A DNA stretch of 64,000 nucleotides, from positions 11,858,501-11,922,500 of the forward strand of contig CM055876.1 in NCBI GenBank assembly GCA_029582165.1. Direction: 5' to 3'. This document shows positions 1 through 11,452 of the stretch, piece by piece. Position numbers and translations under genes: made by a program. The notes under the pieces are model-generated. The model was not told the origin of the DNA and did no database searches. It was given only the letters and a program-made list of their open reading frames with translations. Position 1 is the stretch's first letter. Each line of letters begins with the position of its first letter. Source of the stretch: Portulaca oleracea (Eukaryota; Streptophyta; Magnoliopsida; Caryophyllales; Portulacaceae).

Positions 1-2
1 AA

Positions 3-227
3 ACTCAACAAGTTGAAGATTTCGACTCTGAAGAAATTAATAGGAGGGTTAAGGCTAAGGCCTCAATAGTGGGAGACGACATAGGGTTCTGGGTGCTAAA
101 AGATCCTGATGAGATTGAAGAGCAGTTCCTGAGATCCGAGGAAAGGAGGAAGGGAGGTAAAAGCACTAGGGGTAGAAAATCAAAGAAAAAACAGAACTTG
201 CAGCGGAAGGAGGTAGCAGCAAAATGA
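3..227 (+). CDS. LINE ORF1, C-terminal tail (partial)
   Basis: An open frame enters from the left edge and ends at the TGA at 225-227, about 74 codons. It is acidic first and then very basic (K/R-rich over the last 30 residues), which fits the C-terminus of a nucleic-acid-binding LINE ORF1 protein. The domain that would prove this (zinc knuckle or RRM) is outside the window. The next ORF begins at ATG 224, overlapping this stop by four bases, a coupling arrangement common between LINE ORFs. Assignment rests on position and composition only. Confidence 0.5.
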   Translation, partial: TQQVEDFDSEEINRRVKAKASIVGDDIGFWVLKDPDEIEEQFLRSEERRKGGKSTRGRKSKKKQNLQRKEVAAK

Positions 228-3200
228 GATTTGGGGTGTGGAACGTATGAGGAATAGGCGCAGCTGGAAAAAAGAAGCATGTCAAAGATCTGGTCTAGAA
301 AGAGCAGCTGAATGTCATGGGAATTGTAGAAACAAAACATGAAGCACTTGATCATCGTGATGCAAAACGGTGCTGGGGAAATGGAGACTTTGGATTTTCA
401 CAAATACAAGCTCAAGGGAGATCGGGAGGGCTAATCTTGTTTTGGGATAAGGAGGAAATTTCAGTTGGTAATGAGAAAAAAAAGCAGCAGGTGGATTTAC
501 ATTGAGATCAAGTTAATTAGAGAGAACTTGGAGTGTGTGGTAATTCTGGTCTATGCTCCTAACGATCATGAAGCGAGACTTGACCTTTGGAATCAACTGA
601 GGCAATTGAAAAGCGAGACAACCCTCCCGCTAATACTTATGGGAGATTTCAATGAGGTACTTTGCCTTGAGGAGAGAAGAGGAAACACAACACTAACACA
701 GGGAATGAAAGATTTTGCAGAATTCATACAGGACATAGGGGTTCAAGATGTACCAATAAATCAGCCTTACACATATGTAAGAGCTAATGCTGCTAGTCGA
801 TTAGACATGTTTCTAATCGACTGCAGTCTCATCTTTGGCTCTCACACGCTCAAATCATACTACAAAGAAAGACTCTTGTCATATCACTTTCCAGTGCTTC
901 TCAAGTCTTCTGAAGTTCAATGGGGTCCAACGCCATTCCGAATCCAAGATGTGTGGCTCGACTTGCCTAGCTTTGTTGAAACCTTCAACGAGGAATGGAT
1001 GCAAAAAACAAGTCTCCTGGTGCACAAACGGTTGAAGGCTGTCAAGCAACCGTTGAGAAGATGGAGTAGAGAAGTTTTTGGAGACATTGACTCGAAGATA
1101 AAGTTGATAGAGAAAGAGTTGAAGAAGATAGATGAAAGAGCCCTTGCAAACAATCTTGATCAATGCGAATCGGCCAGGAGAGACGCATTAAGAGCTCAAC
1201 TTCAGGTGTGGATAACAAGGAAAGAGAGAGTGTGGAGGCAGAAATCAAGATGTCAATTTCTGCATGCAGGGGACAAGAATACCAAGTTTTTTCACATGCT
1301 TACAAGTATCCAAAGAAGAAGGAAAGTAATGGAAGAAATAGAAATTGATGGCTGCCTTTACTCAAGTTCGACTGACATAAGAAAGGAAGTCAAGGAATAT
1401 TACAGGAAACAATTTCAGGGAGAAAAGCAAAACAACAAAGTGGACTTGTCCAGACTAGGACTCAAGAAACATTCTGAGGAGGAAAGAATGAGCTTAGAGG
1501 CTGAAATAACATAGGCGGAAGTTTTTCGCACAGTTAACCAATGTAACCTGGAGAATGCCCCTGGATATGATGGGTTCAATTTGAAGAGCATACAGCGGCT
1601 ATGGCCTATAATTGGGGACAATTTTTGCAGATACATAGTAAACTTATTGGAAGGAAACCGGTGGTCGGAAACCATTAACGTTACATGGGTTTCTCTAATC
1701 CCAAAGAAAAGCAGGGCCACAAACATCAAAAACTTCAGACCAATCAGCATGGTTGGTTGCATTTACAAGATAGTATCAAAGGTCCTTAGCAACAGACTGC
1801 GTAATGTGATGCCTAGATTGATTGGCGAAACCCAAACAACATACGTAGTAAGTCAACAAATCTTGGATGGGGCCTTAATTGCATCCGAAACTGTATCCTG
1901 ATTAAAGCGGAAGAAGAAAGGAGGAGTGCTGCTCAAATTGGATTTTCAAAAATCTTACGAATCGATTAATTGGGATGCTCTTGATCTAATAATGACCACA
2001 ATGGGGTTTGGTAACAGGTGGCTCAATTGGATGAAGTTATGTTTAAGAACGGTGAGCATATCTCTAATAATTAATGGAGCGCCCACCAAACCCTTCAAGA
2101 GATGAAGCGTGGATTGAGGCAAGGAGACCCTTTGTCTCCATTTCTTTTTGCCTTGGTGGGAGAAGTGCTAAATACGTTGATGGTGAAAGTTGCTGACAAA
2201 GGTCATTTGGATGGTATTATAGTGGGAACAAAGAAAGTGAGGATTACTCATCTGCAGTTTGCAGATAACACATTGATCTTTGTGAAGGATGACGAGGAAC
2301 AACTGATAACAATCAAGGCCATATTGGGATTATTTGAGAATTTCTCTGGCTTATCCATAAACTTTACCAAATCAAACATTTTCATTTTTGGCAGGGATCA
2401 CGAATGGAGCCATCGAGTTGCTAAGATTCTCAAATGTAGCATTGGCAAACTACCAATGATGTATTTGGGATTTCCCATTGGGGAAAACATGAGGAGGAAG
2501 GAGGCGTGGAAACCAGTGATCCAAAAAATCGTGACCAGGCTAAAAAGTTGGATGGCCAGTTGCCTTTCTATAGCTGGAAGAATTGTGCTGATCAAGGCGA
2601 TGTTGAACAGTCTGCCAAATTATTACCTCTCCCTGTTCAAGATGCTGAAATCAGTTGCTAGAGAGATAATCTCTATGCAGAGGCGATTTTTCTGGGATGG
2701 AAAGGAGAAAGGAAGGTTCAACGCAACCATAAAATAGAGTGTAATCCAAAGCCCCAAGGAAAATGGCGGTCTAAGTGTTGGAGACATTCTAATGAGGAAT
2801 TCAACATCACTGTTCAAGTGGTGGTGGAGGTATGGCTCTGAGGAAGGAGTGTTATGGAGGAGAGTTGTCAACTCAATCCATGAAGGTGCAGGTCTACTGC
2901 CCAACCCGTACAAGCAGAGGACATCGGGAACTTAGAGAGATATAAAAAAGATAGCCAAGGAAGAGGGTCACATTCAAGCGGCAGTAAAACAGAACCTAAG
3001 GATCAAGTTGGGGGATGGAAAACATGTTCGGTTTTAAGATGATTGTTGGACAGATGGAGGGACATTGAGGGATCAATTTGCAGATCTATATATGGTATCC
3101 TCTAAAAAACGGGGCGTTGTGGCGGATGTGGGATGGTTTGCAGGGAGCTGCTGGGTCTGGTGTCTAGCATGGGTGCGAGAACTTAATGATGGAGAGAAGG

Positions 3201-3679
3201 TTAGGGAGACACAATTATCAGCAAAGCTTCAAGAGACACATCCAATTTGTTCAGTGCAAGACAGTCTAAGCTGGGCAGCCTCTGGAGAATTCTCAGTTAA
3301 AGAGGCAGTGAGGGCAGCTGAGGAAAGGGCTAAGGGAGATGTGACAATTGATTCAATAGTTACAAAGGCTTTGCTGAAACTTGCACCACCGAGGGTAGAA
3401 GTGATGGTTTGGATGGCTTTGTCAAGTAAACTCAACACTAGAACCTTTTTAAGGAGGAAAGGTCAGCTGGATCTGGAACAAGATCTTTGCCCTTTTTTTT
3501 TAAGGCAGGGTGAAGATGTTGATCACATCTTCACTCAATGCAGCTTTGTGCAGCAAATTTGGGCTGAGGTTAAGCAAGACTTGGGAAATGAGACAATAGA
3601 AGCAGATACACTCCGGCAATGGTATATGGATAGTAAGCTCCTTTGCTACAATTTGGACAATTTGGAAGCACAGGAATGA
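224..3679 (+). pseudogene. LINE ORF2: endonuclease, reverse transcriptase and zf-RVT, broken
   Basis: ORF2 would nick target DNA and reverse transcribe the LINE RNA. Visible parts are the endonuclease start (VETKHE at about 320-345, MGDFNEVL at about 640), the RT fingers (PKKSRATNIKNFRPISMV, about 1697-1750), RQGDPLSPFLF at about 2115, the catalytic box at 2258-2269, and a zinc-binding C-terminal domain (DHIFTQCSF) near 3520. Defects are a stop at 248-250, a frameshift around an A-run near 475-485, stops at 1512-1514 and 1899-1901, a frame change near 2100, and a stop at 2735-2737. The catalytic FADD is FADN here, so the enzyme would be inactive even without the stops. Confidence 0.9.
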
Positions 3680-4115
3680 AATCGTTCATGAGAGGAGGGA
3701 ACCAGATCTCAGAGTAGTCATTGACTCTATCAAGAAAAAGGTATCAATGTGGGCTTCATCATGGAAATAGAGGCTGCCATACACAAAAGACCATATTGAA
3801 AGGAACTTTCATCAAATTCCCATAATCTTCAATAGACATGGTTGAAGTTCTTATCGGAGGAGAAAGGAGACGGAATAATGCCAAAGAAAGCCAAGCAAAG
3901 TAGGGGAGGAGGGCATGCTGGAAATTGGGAAACTTTATTTGATATGCAGATCTTATGTGTGTTTTATATAAGTATGAGTAGGGTTGGTTTTTTATTTTAC
4001 TTTTTGCTTTTCTCTTGTTGGACCTTTAGCTGTAGGACACAGCTTGCTCCAGGCTGGTTTTGGCCTGTTGTGTTTTGTCTTTTGGGCTGTTTTGCCATAA
4101 TTTCTCGAAAAAAAA

Positions 4116-4546
4116 GGAACCTAGTAAGAGTTGGATCGATGAAGGACTTTTGGATCGTAAACTCATAGAATCGTTGATCTGGATCGGGATTTTAATAACT
4201 ATGCATGGTAGGCTTCAACTTTTGCATATTCCAAGTTGTCAACCACTTTTTAAACTATTCCAAACGGTAGACTTATTTTGAAAATAAAATGGGACAGAGG
4301 TAGTAGAGACCTCATAGCTTCTTTCAATTTGGTCGAGCTCTGAAAATTCCAAGAATATTTACATACTCTCATTCGAATTGAAGGCAATAACACACAACAA
4401 AGCTTAGGCTTGCGCTATTCATTCGTGGGAGATCAAATCACTTTCTCTTGATCGAGATTCAGTCTCTATAACCCTCGTTTAAGTTTATTTAAGGAGATCG
4501 AATCAGATGAGTTATATATTTGTTTATCCATAACAAATTCACATAT
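4116..4546. other. Non-coding stretch, no feature seen
   Basis: AT-rich DNA after the LINE tail. Short GATCG-containing motifs recur between 4135 and 4500, but no gene, terminal repeat or RNA gene could be supported. Confidence 0.5.
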
Positions 4547-4943
4547 GGACCATGATAACCATCTTGACTCAAGATGGATCTTAACCATCTTGAATTGTTC
4601 ATATTTCACATTTTTGTAACTTTTATTAATATTTTCTTTAATAATTATATATATTTATCAATTATAAAAATATAATACTTATTAGCTAGGTGAAAAAAAT
4701 ATAATAATAGCCTAATTTTATCAATCATAGTAGAAAATGCACATTTTATACATAGTTTTATATTTATAAAATAAATATAAATAAATAATTATTTTTAAAT
4801 TGTTTATGAGTTACGGTAACCCTGAAAATAATGAAACATACCTTTAGAATGATTTAAATACACTTACATTTCACTTTATTAATGATTTAGAAAAAATGCA
4901 AGATGGTTAAGAGCCACCTTGTGTCAAGATGTTTATCATTTCC
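4547..4943. mobile_element. MITE, Mutator-like (imperfect terminal inverted repeats)
   Basis: The left end (TGATAACCATCTTGAC at about 4553) is matched in inverted orientation at the right end (GTCAAGATGTTTATCA at about 4922). The imperfect inverted repeat runs about 40 bp each side, with AT-rich non-coding DNA between. The flanks share TTCACATA, compatible with a 9-10 bp Mutator-type target duplication with mutations. Exact ends are uncertain by a few bases. Confidence 0.55.
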
Positions 4944-5528
4944 GTTCACATACATTGTATCTAAATTCCTTTTAAAATTAATGCAAATTATATTTGATAT
5001 CAATTACTTGTCTTTATTTATTTTAGACATGAAATTTGTGTTTACAAATTTATAATCATATTGGATTTGCTTCATAACACAAAATGAAATTCAAAATAAG
5101 AAAAAAATTAGGAAAAATAAAATAGGAATAAGAAGGTAAAAAATAAATATTATTGAGAACTAATATGAAAGCCGAACCCCAAAGACCATATTAACTAGTT
5201 ATGGCTAAATGCTAAAACATGTTACTATAAACTTGTGACATGTTTTGAACTTGGGACCTTGGATATGTCATATGTTGTACAGGAAAGCAACAAATTAAAT
5301 AAGGAAGTTAACATAATGTAATATTCTATATATTCTTTTTTTTTTTTGGGAATATTTACTACCAATAGGATCATATGGGTTTGTGATGGCCCATACAAAC
5401 ACCTGTTAAATCCTCTCCTATACAACAAGACATTAGTCTAAACCACTAGTGCAAGGCTCAAGTCAATTTAAATTATAGACGATCTCTATACAATAAGTCT
5501 AACATTCATGGCCTTGGAATTAAATAAT
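4944..5528. other. Non-coding AT-rich stretch
   Basis: No supported gene. Around 5230-5450 there is text typical of degraded plant repeats (GAACTTGGGACCTTGG followed by a poly-T run), but no matching partner end was found. Confidence 0.4.
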
Positions 5529-5719
5529 TACTCCCTACGTTGCATATTAATTGATATTTTGATTAAATTTTAATTGTTAAAATATAAATTTACATTCTTT
5601 ATAATTTTGAGTAAAGTGTATTTTTGAAGGTAATTTCATATAGTAATTCATTATAATTTGTAAGTAATTAAAAATCAAAACTTAATCAAAGTATTAATTA
5701 ATTTGAAAAGGAAAGAGTA
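5529..5719. mobile_element. Stowaway-type MITE (191 bp)
   Basis: Starts TACTCCCTACG and ends GAAAAGGAAAGAGTA, the diverged inverted repeat of the Stowaway family, bounded by the TA target dinucleotide. The inside is AT-rich, with a mirrored pair of segments (GATTAAATTTTAATTGTTAA and its near complement close to the right end). Confidence 0.7.
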
Positions 5720-6439
5720 TTACTCAAGCAAAAAACATTTTTGAGGTTTCATGCATATATACTTCTTGACCAAATCATAATGCATTTTCTTTGGGCTTTT
5801 TTCTTTTTATTATTTTTGTAAATACGTTGGTATTGTTTTGTGTGTTACATTATGTGTGTCTCCTCAAAAAGGCAGTGAACATTATCAAGTTTTATATGTT
5901 TTGATACCGAAGACATTAATTGGTATCATGGCAGGTCTCCAAGGAGCATTCACGCACACTTAAACACATGTCAATGTTTTCTCTTGCCTCTTCGTCATCA
6001 CTTGTGCCTTTTTCTTTTCCCTGCAACTGCAAGGTTTACACAACAAAACTAGTTTGGTGATCAACGTAACATTGGAATATAATATCAGCTCCATCTTTCT
6101 CGCTACCAATACATCAAACCCTTTTTCTTTTAGGAAATGTGTTGAGTTGTTCCACGTCGGCCTTTGTCACCCATATTGTGGTATTTATAATGACTTGTGT
6201 GCCTCAACCTCCTAAGCTAGCTTTTGGGGTTGAATTGGGCTCAAGTCCATTATTTCACAAAATTACCATAAGAAAGTAATGATAATAATAATGATGATGA
6301 TACAGCAAACTGGTGAAATAATAATATACGCAGTGCGTGCATTATACAGTTCTACAACACTAAATTAGTGATATTTACGACAAGTTATCAAATTTGTTTA
6401 GTTAGAAGGATCGTTAGCAACGTCGTGACAAATAATAAC
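5720..6439. other. Non-coding stretch with a possible TRIM-like LTR remnant
   Basis: On the minus strand about 6235-6090 reads AACCCCAAAAGCTAGC, then AGGTTGAGG, then a TATAAATACC box. This arrangement resembles the LTRs of small plant TRIM elements, but no second LTR or target duplication was found. The rest is AT-rich without genes. If the SOFL-like gene has a second exon it should lie here on the minus strand; I could not identify it. Confidence 0.3.
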
Positions 6440-6679
6440 TACTCCCCCGTATCATATTAATTGTCATAATTTTGACTATCATGGTCTCCAATATCACTAT
6501 TTGATTGATAATTTTTGTATATTTTATGTTATTAACAATTGCAATATTATACTTTTAAGATAGTATTTTTCGTACGAATCTAACAGTGATAAATTTTTGA
6601 AAAACTTATGGTCAATTTTTTTGAAATTTAACTGCACGATATATTCAAAGACGACAATTAATATGAAATGAAAGGAGTA
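6440..6679. mobile_element. Stowaway-type MITE (240 bp) abutting the SOFL-like gene
   Basis: Starts TACTCCCCCGTATCATATTA and ends TAATATGAAATGAAAGGAGTA, an inverted repeat of about 20 bp with a TA at each end. It lies three bases beyond a good splice donor on the minus strand (GT at 6683-6682) of the SOFL-like gene, so it either sits at the very start of that gene's intron or supplies the last codons of its reading frame. Confidence 0.8.
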
Positions 6680-7107
6680 CTACCTTGGAACTGTGTAGAG
6701 GTGTGTGAAGTAGCAGTGTCTTTCAAGTCGTCGTCGTCGTCGTCGTCATCATCATCAGCATGGAGGTGGAATTTTGATTGACTGTTAGCCACCATTTTAG
6801 TGTGGTTTTTGTTGGGTGAGGAGGTGATCAGAATACCATCACCATCAGCAGATTTTCTGGGAAAGGGAGAAGCCGCATCAGAAACCAAGGAAGAAGATCC
6901 GCTGTCATATACTTCTTCTTCTTCTCTTCTTCTCACATTATTAGTTTGTGATATCAAGTAATCTTCAACTCCAACTTCAAGGTAGAAAGTCCACCCACTC
7001 TCCTCACAACAATTGCAACGTCTATCCACCCTCTTTGTCCCACCAGGGGATCTAATTATTGTAATTGGGACTGATTTCCCTGATGAATTATTATACTCCC
7101 AACTCAT
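6658..7107 (-). CDS. SOB5-like (SOFL family) protein, exon 1 or complete short form
   Basis: The SOFL proteins are small, plant-specific regulators linked in Arabidopsis to cytokinin-dependent growth; their biochemical activity is not known. The 149-residue frame has both short conserved blocks of the family: CEESGWTFYL (residues 34-43) and SLVSDAASPFP (residues 73-83). Between them is an acidic linker. After residue 115 comes a run of ten Asp encoded by a GAC/GAT triplet repeat (6724-6756). The upstream CT-rich leader and TATA-like box support the start at 7107. A consensus donor (CCAAG|GTAGTA) at 6684/6683 suggests the coding exon ends there. If so, the last residues and the stop at 6658 are read out of a Stowaway MITE inserted at 6679 and are not native. 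Probably the only intact host gene here. Confidence 0.72.
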   Translation of the reverse strand: MSWEYNNSSGKSVPITIIRSPGGTKRVDRRCNCCEESGWTFYLEVGVEDYLISQTNNVRRREEEEVYDSGSSSLVSDAASPFPRKSADGDGILITSSPNKNHTKMVANSQSKFHLHADDDDDDDDDDLKDTATSHTSTQFQGSTPFISY

Positions 7108-7200
7108 CCACTTTTCCTACTCTTTCTTTCTTTCTCTATATCACCTCAAGTGTTTCACGTGTTTTTCAAACTTATAATATAAGGTTATATATATACATGT
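7108..7200 (-). promoter_or_regulatory. Putative core promoter and leader of the SOFL-like gene
   Basis: Reading the minus strand toward the gene there is a TATA-like box (TATATATAA, 7186-7195), a G-box core CACGTG (7156-7161), and a purine-rich leader on this strand (GAAAGAAAGAAAGAG, about 7121-7138). The TATA box lies about 80 bp upstream of the ATG, leaving a leader of roughly 50 nt. The G-box would fall close to the transcription start. Confidence 0.45.
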
Positions 7201-7481
7201 ATACATCACCACTCAAAGTCACGCAAGCATGCTCTATCAAAATGAACGTGGATATTCAAGACATGGACCACAAATGGATGATCATGTCAATGCACTTTTA
7301 TATTAGAATCATGCCACGATACCTTGATGAAATGAAATAGTGTTTCAACATTTTGGATTGTAAAGGGTGGTCCAACCATGTCACATCACCCATTATTCTT
7401 ATATTTTGAAATTCTTTATTCTACAAAAATAGAAACTTATTCTTGCTTTTCTCTTTAAAATATTTATTTGTGAAACCCACT

Positions 7482-7740
7482 CACTACTAAAAACTTATCA
7501 TATAGCAACGAAAATTGTGACGGAATGTGTCAAAGTAGCTACGGAATTTTTGGACCGAGCGACGGACCTTGCGACGAAATTTTTTCCGTCGGAGGAACCA
7601 TGCATGCAGTGTTCTACTTCCCACTTTCCCTTTTGGAGAAGAACTCCACGCTAAAACACATGTTCCACACTAAATTTTTTCCGTCGGAGGAACCATGCAT
7701 GCAGTATTTATCTAAACCTGATATATGACCGACCCGTAAC
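7482..7740 (+). mobile_element. Possible CACTA (En/Spm) element end with subterminal repeats
   Basis: CACTACTAAAAACTTATCA at 7482 resembles a CACTA terminus and is followed by GACGGAA/TTCCGTC subterminal motifs typical of that superfamily. A perfect 34-bp direct repeat (AAATTTTTTCCGTCGGAGGA and the next 14 bases) occurs at 7577-7610 and 7672-7705. No opposite terminus was found, so this may be a remnant. Confidence 0.4.
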
Positions 7741-9116
7741 CCGTCCGCTCGCCCAAATTGATAGGAATACTAGTAGCTATTAGCAATTTTGTTTTTCGTA
7801 ATAGTATATATATGCTTTGGTACTTGAACTTTTTTTTGTCTCACTGTTCCTTCTTTTCTTTGTAAAAATTGGCCAGAAGTTACCTCACATTTTCTAAAAA
7901 GTATTATTAGGGGATTACATTTTCAAAATTAATTTTGAGATATCCTAACTACATTATTTAGTAAATATTCGAGGGGACAATCCCGAAATACCTTGACAGA
8001 ATGTGGTGAGGTCCTTCAATAAAATTACTGACATACCCCCACCATTTAATTTGAACTATGATTAATGTAAAGTATGAAATTTCCCCCTCATTCAAATACT
8101 CCTCTTTCTCTTTATTAGATTAGAGTATTAGACTAAACTAACTGGTACTAGATCATAGAATTACGATGTTAAAAGTGCAGTCTTAGCTTTTTAAGTTTTG
8201 GTTGTTGAGCCTATCAAATAATTAAAGGTTTTATTAGAGTTTCTCAAACAACTGATTTTGATCAGCCTAAATATGATATTTGAGTATTTGTTGCCAACTT
8301 ATGGATCATTGTTCAAATTACATGAAGGGTATTTCGTTAACTTTTGGATGGTTCCGTAAAGGTTTGGTCGGATTCCGTCCCTGCAAAAGATTTACTGATA
8401 AACTATAAGATACTTCAAAACTCATTTTAAGAATGTGGTCTCCTAATAGTACACGTGTATTTTTATTTTCTTTGACGAGTAACAATTAAATAAAATGTGA
8501 AGAAGACAGAACAACACACCTGTGCAGGTGAGTCGGGAGTAGGGGCCACTTGTAAAACATTGCAATATTATTAGCCCTTTTTCGACATTTCCCAACACCA
8601 CCACCGTGTGTGGTCTTTCATCAAAATAAGTCTAATTTAGGCCTAAAATGCATATAATCTTACCAAATATACAAATTTTATACTAAAAACATCGTAATTT
8701 CGCAAATAAATCAAATGATTAAAAATAAGCAGAAAATGTGATGATTGCAAGTAAGTATACCTTTGATTATAAGGTCATATTTATTTACGTTCATCAATTA
8801 GTTCAAACGTCAAATTTTAGAACGTATTTTTTTACAAACGACTTAAACAACTATTAACTATCTGCTAAAATATAACAATTATTTTCTATTTTAATGATTA
8901 TCTACTACTCAAACAACTATCCACCGCTAAGTCCGTTATTTGTGAGAAACGAGTCCTTGTCAGTCCTGACATGTAGATGTGGATTCTAGAAGCTCAAAGC
9001 AGAAGAAGATCGATCTCTCTCTCCGCCAACAATTAAGATTTGTTTAGTAATCATTGTTTGTTGGGTAACAATCAATTCACTACCTGAACTCATGTTTATG
9101 GGCTTATTTAGGTAAA
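7741..9116. other. Non-coding AT-rich stretch, nothing recognised
   Basis: No open frame with family resemblance, no tRNA or rRNA and no paired terminal repeats were seen. Confidence 0.5.
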
Positions 9117-9403
9117 TACTCCCTCCTTCCCAATTTAAGTGTCACTTGGGACACAATTTAAAAGACCAAAAAAACTTCCCATTACATTAATTTAGTGCAT
9201 TGAAAATATGAAAATGTTGAATAAAATGGTGAATAAAAAAATAAAAATGTGAATAAAAAAGAAAAATGAATGAAAAAGATGTAATTAATAAGGTTAATTC
9301 GATAAATTAGTAATTAATGTGCTATTGGAAATATAAAGTGACAGATATTATGGGAAAGAAGAAAGTTAGTTAAAGTGACAGATAATATGGGAAGGAAGGA
9401 GTA
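9117..9403. mobile_element. Stowaway-type MITE (287 bp)
   Basis: TACTCCCTCCTTCCCAATTT at the left end is matched by AATATGGGAAGGAAGGAGTA at the right end, with TA at both borders. The subterminal motif GTGTCACTT recurs inverted as AAAGTGACAGATA. Confidence 0.85.
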
Positions 9404-9498
9404 TGGATTAGCCGTGCTACATGTCAAATCTTAGAATAAGTAGAAAATCCACAAAACTAAAAATACTAACCAATGGGATGGATGAACACGATTAATAG

Positions 9499-9762
9499 TG
9501 CTCCCTCCATTCTTCAATATCTGTCACTTTGATCAATTTTTTCTTTTCCATAATATTTGTCACTTTACAATTCCAATGCAACATTAATGACAATTTTTTA
9601 AATTTACATCTTACTTTTATAATTTCTAATACAGTTATATAACTAAAATAGAAATTTAAGTCTTACTTTTACTATTTCCAAGACAATTATCATTCTCAAT
9701 ATTATTTTCTTAAAATCTTTCCAAAACTTCAAAGTATCAATTATTAAGAAATGGAGGGAGTA
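9499..9762. mobile_element. Stowaway-type MITE (264 bp)
   Basis: Left end TGCTCCCTCCATTCTTCAAT, right end TTAAGAAATGGAGGGAGTA. The TA at the left border has mutated to TG. It lies 95 bp from the preceding Stowaway copy. Confidence 0.8.
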
Positions 9763-10017
9763 CTCTCGTACTTTGGAACCATATATATTGGTTGGTAAAA
9801 TTTAAGAACCGATTATATTTGTCTTAAGTTTAATATTTGTGAGGTACGTATTGAAATTATTAAGACGTGACAGGTTTTTCTATTTGATATTAATATAAAC
9901 TTGAAATCTGGAACCAGAGTGCCTAACATTTTAACATTGTTGTAAAACCAAACCATGAAAGTATTAAAATTATATATTCTTTTGGGTAGGAAAATATACT
10001 TATAGGTAAGTTTTTTT

Positions 10018-10330
10018 GGGTTGAAAAAATACAGTTGGAAGTTGAAAGAAGCTATAAGGAGTTGGTCAAAGCTGTAAGGAGTTGGTCAGAGTTGGAAGGA
10101 ACTGGAAAGAACTGAAAGTAATCAAAATTGTTGGAAAAAGTTTAGAAAGAGTTAGAAATGATTCAAATTTGTTTTAATAGGATATTGAATAAGAGTTGGA
10201 AAGGGTTGGAAAAACCAATGACAGTTGCCAGGAGTTGAAAGAAACCGGTTAAAGTTGGAAGAAGTTAGAAAGAGTTGGAAAGAATTGTAAGTAGTTGATA
10301 AAAGCTGGAAGGAGTTAGAAATCAACAATT
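10018..10330 (+). repeat. Degenerate minisatellite, units like GAGTTGGAAAGA
   Basis: About 25 imperfect copies of a 9-12 bp unit (AGTTGGAAGGA, AGTTGGTCAAAG, AGTTAGAAAGAG) run head to tail with small length changes. There is no coding potential. It stands out from the surrounding AT-rich DNA by strand asymmetry (G and A rich on the plus strand). Confidence 0.7.
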
Positions 10331-11452
10331 CTAACCCAAAAGAACAGACCCTGATTGATGAAGTAAATTCTGAGGAGATAACAGAAAAATTGAGTCTTGG
10401 ATTACAATTGTTTATGGTATATCTTGGAATGTCTACCGAGGTCCATCAAGATGTTAAATAAAAAAAAATTAATATTTATTATAAAATTATCATAAATTTA
10501 TCAACATTATTACAAAATTAAACGATATATTCTGAATTTACCAAATTTTTTACACAAATTCATCCCATAAAATTGTTTTCCTATATTTATTAGAAGGTGT
10601 TGAATGTGGAATCCTCATAGAGAAGGCATTGCTTTCCTGCTTGACGCAGTTTGGGAAAAATTGGGAATGAATGTTTTGTTTGCGGGCTTGTCTGTTTCTG
10701 CAATTCCACATATGGTTTCATGTGGTCAGAAGTTTGTCATCTTAATCTGGATTTCCAATTCATTCTTATTATTGTTGATTGGGTAGTGAAAAACCCATTC
10801 CCCTAACCAGCTAACCTTCATCCGATATGTTGGAGAGATTCAAGGGAGGAGTCCACTTCAACCAAAGCTTATAGTACACAAGTTAAGTGAGATTCCATCT
10901 TAAAACCAATTAGTGTTAAGAGAAGTAGCTCACTTGACTTATATACCATGTCCTTTCTTTTTATTTTTCTGATGTGGGACATTTCACTCATAGGTGAATC
11001 CCAACACCATATGTCTGTCTTCACTCTAGGATTGGAACAACCAATCCATAAGTCAATCAGGTATTGCCCCAGTTGTGTTAAGAATGAGTTCTTATTGTAT
11101 TAGATATATTAGGTTTGAGTTCAATTTTTACTTTTCTAGTCATATTATAATTATATTGTACTATTCTTCCCAGTTATTTCTGTCTATGTTGGTGGGATGC
11201 ACATTTTCCAGTGTTTAGTGGATAAAAAATGAAAAAAACCTTTTTCTAGAAAAAAAATCATTTTCTCCCTCTTTATTTAAATTATTTTCATGAGTTTAAT
11301 CTTAAGAAACTTCATTTTCCTAGTAAACGCAATCACATAGCTCGCTTCCTTCCTCTCCCATGTCTACCTTAACCCTATGAGAGTATCGCTGGCGCCACGT
11401 CTCTCACTCACTCCTCCACCACTGCCTGACAGTCGCCATTGTTGTTAAGCAA
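10331..11452. other. Non-coding; possible TRIM-type LTR fragment at about 10815-11010
   Basis: The stretch CCATCTTAAAACCAATTAG, then AGCTCACTTGACTTATATA, then GATGTGGGACATTTC resembles the LTR of small non-coding TRIM retroelements in plants. No second LTR, primer site or target duplication was found. A 60-codon frame at 10604-10786 shows no family resemblance. Confidence 0.3.

Larger units (their letters stand above)
1..4115 (+). mobile_element. L1-type LINE (non-LTR retrotransposon), decayed, 5' end outside window
   Basis: The segment holds, in order, the end of an ORF1, an apurinic endonuclease region, a reverse transcriptase, a zinc-binding RT-associated domain, a 3' UTR and a run of eight A at 4108-4115 taken as the poly(A) tail. 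This order is that of plant L1 elements. ORF1 and ORF2 overlap by the four bases ATGA at 224-227. Several stops and frameshifts show it is dead. The 5' end is beyond the window, so its target duplication cannot be checked. Confidence 0.9.

Noticed and set aside
7525..7728. 67-codon frame
   Set aside because: Covers the direct repeats of the CACTA-like end; no family resemblance.
10604..10786. 60-codon hydrophobic frame
   Set aside because: No recognisable family, no promoter or splice context, in repeat-rich DNA.
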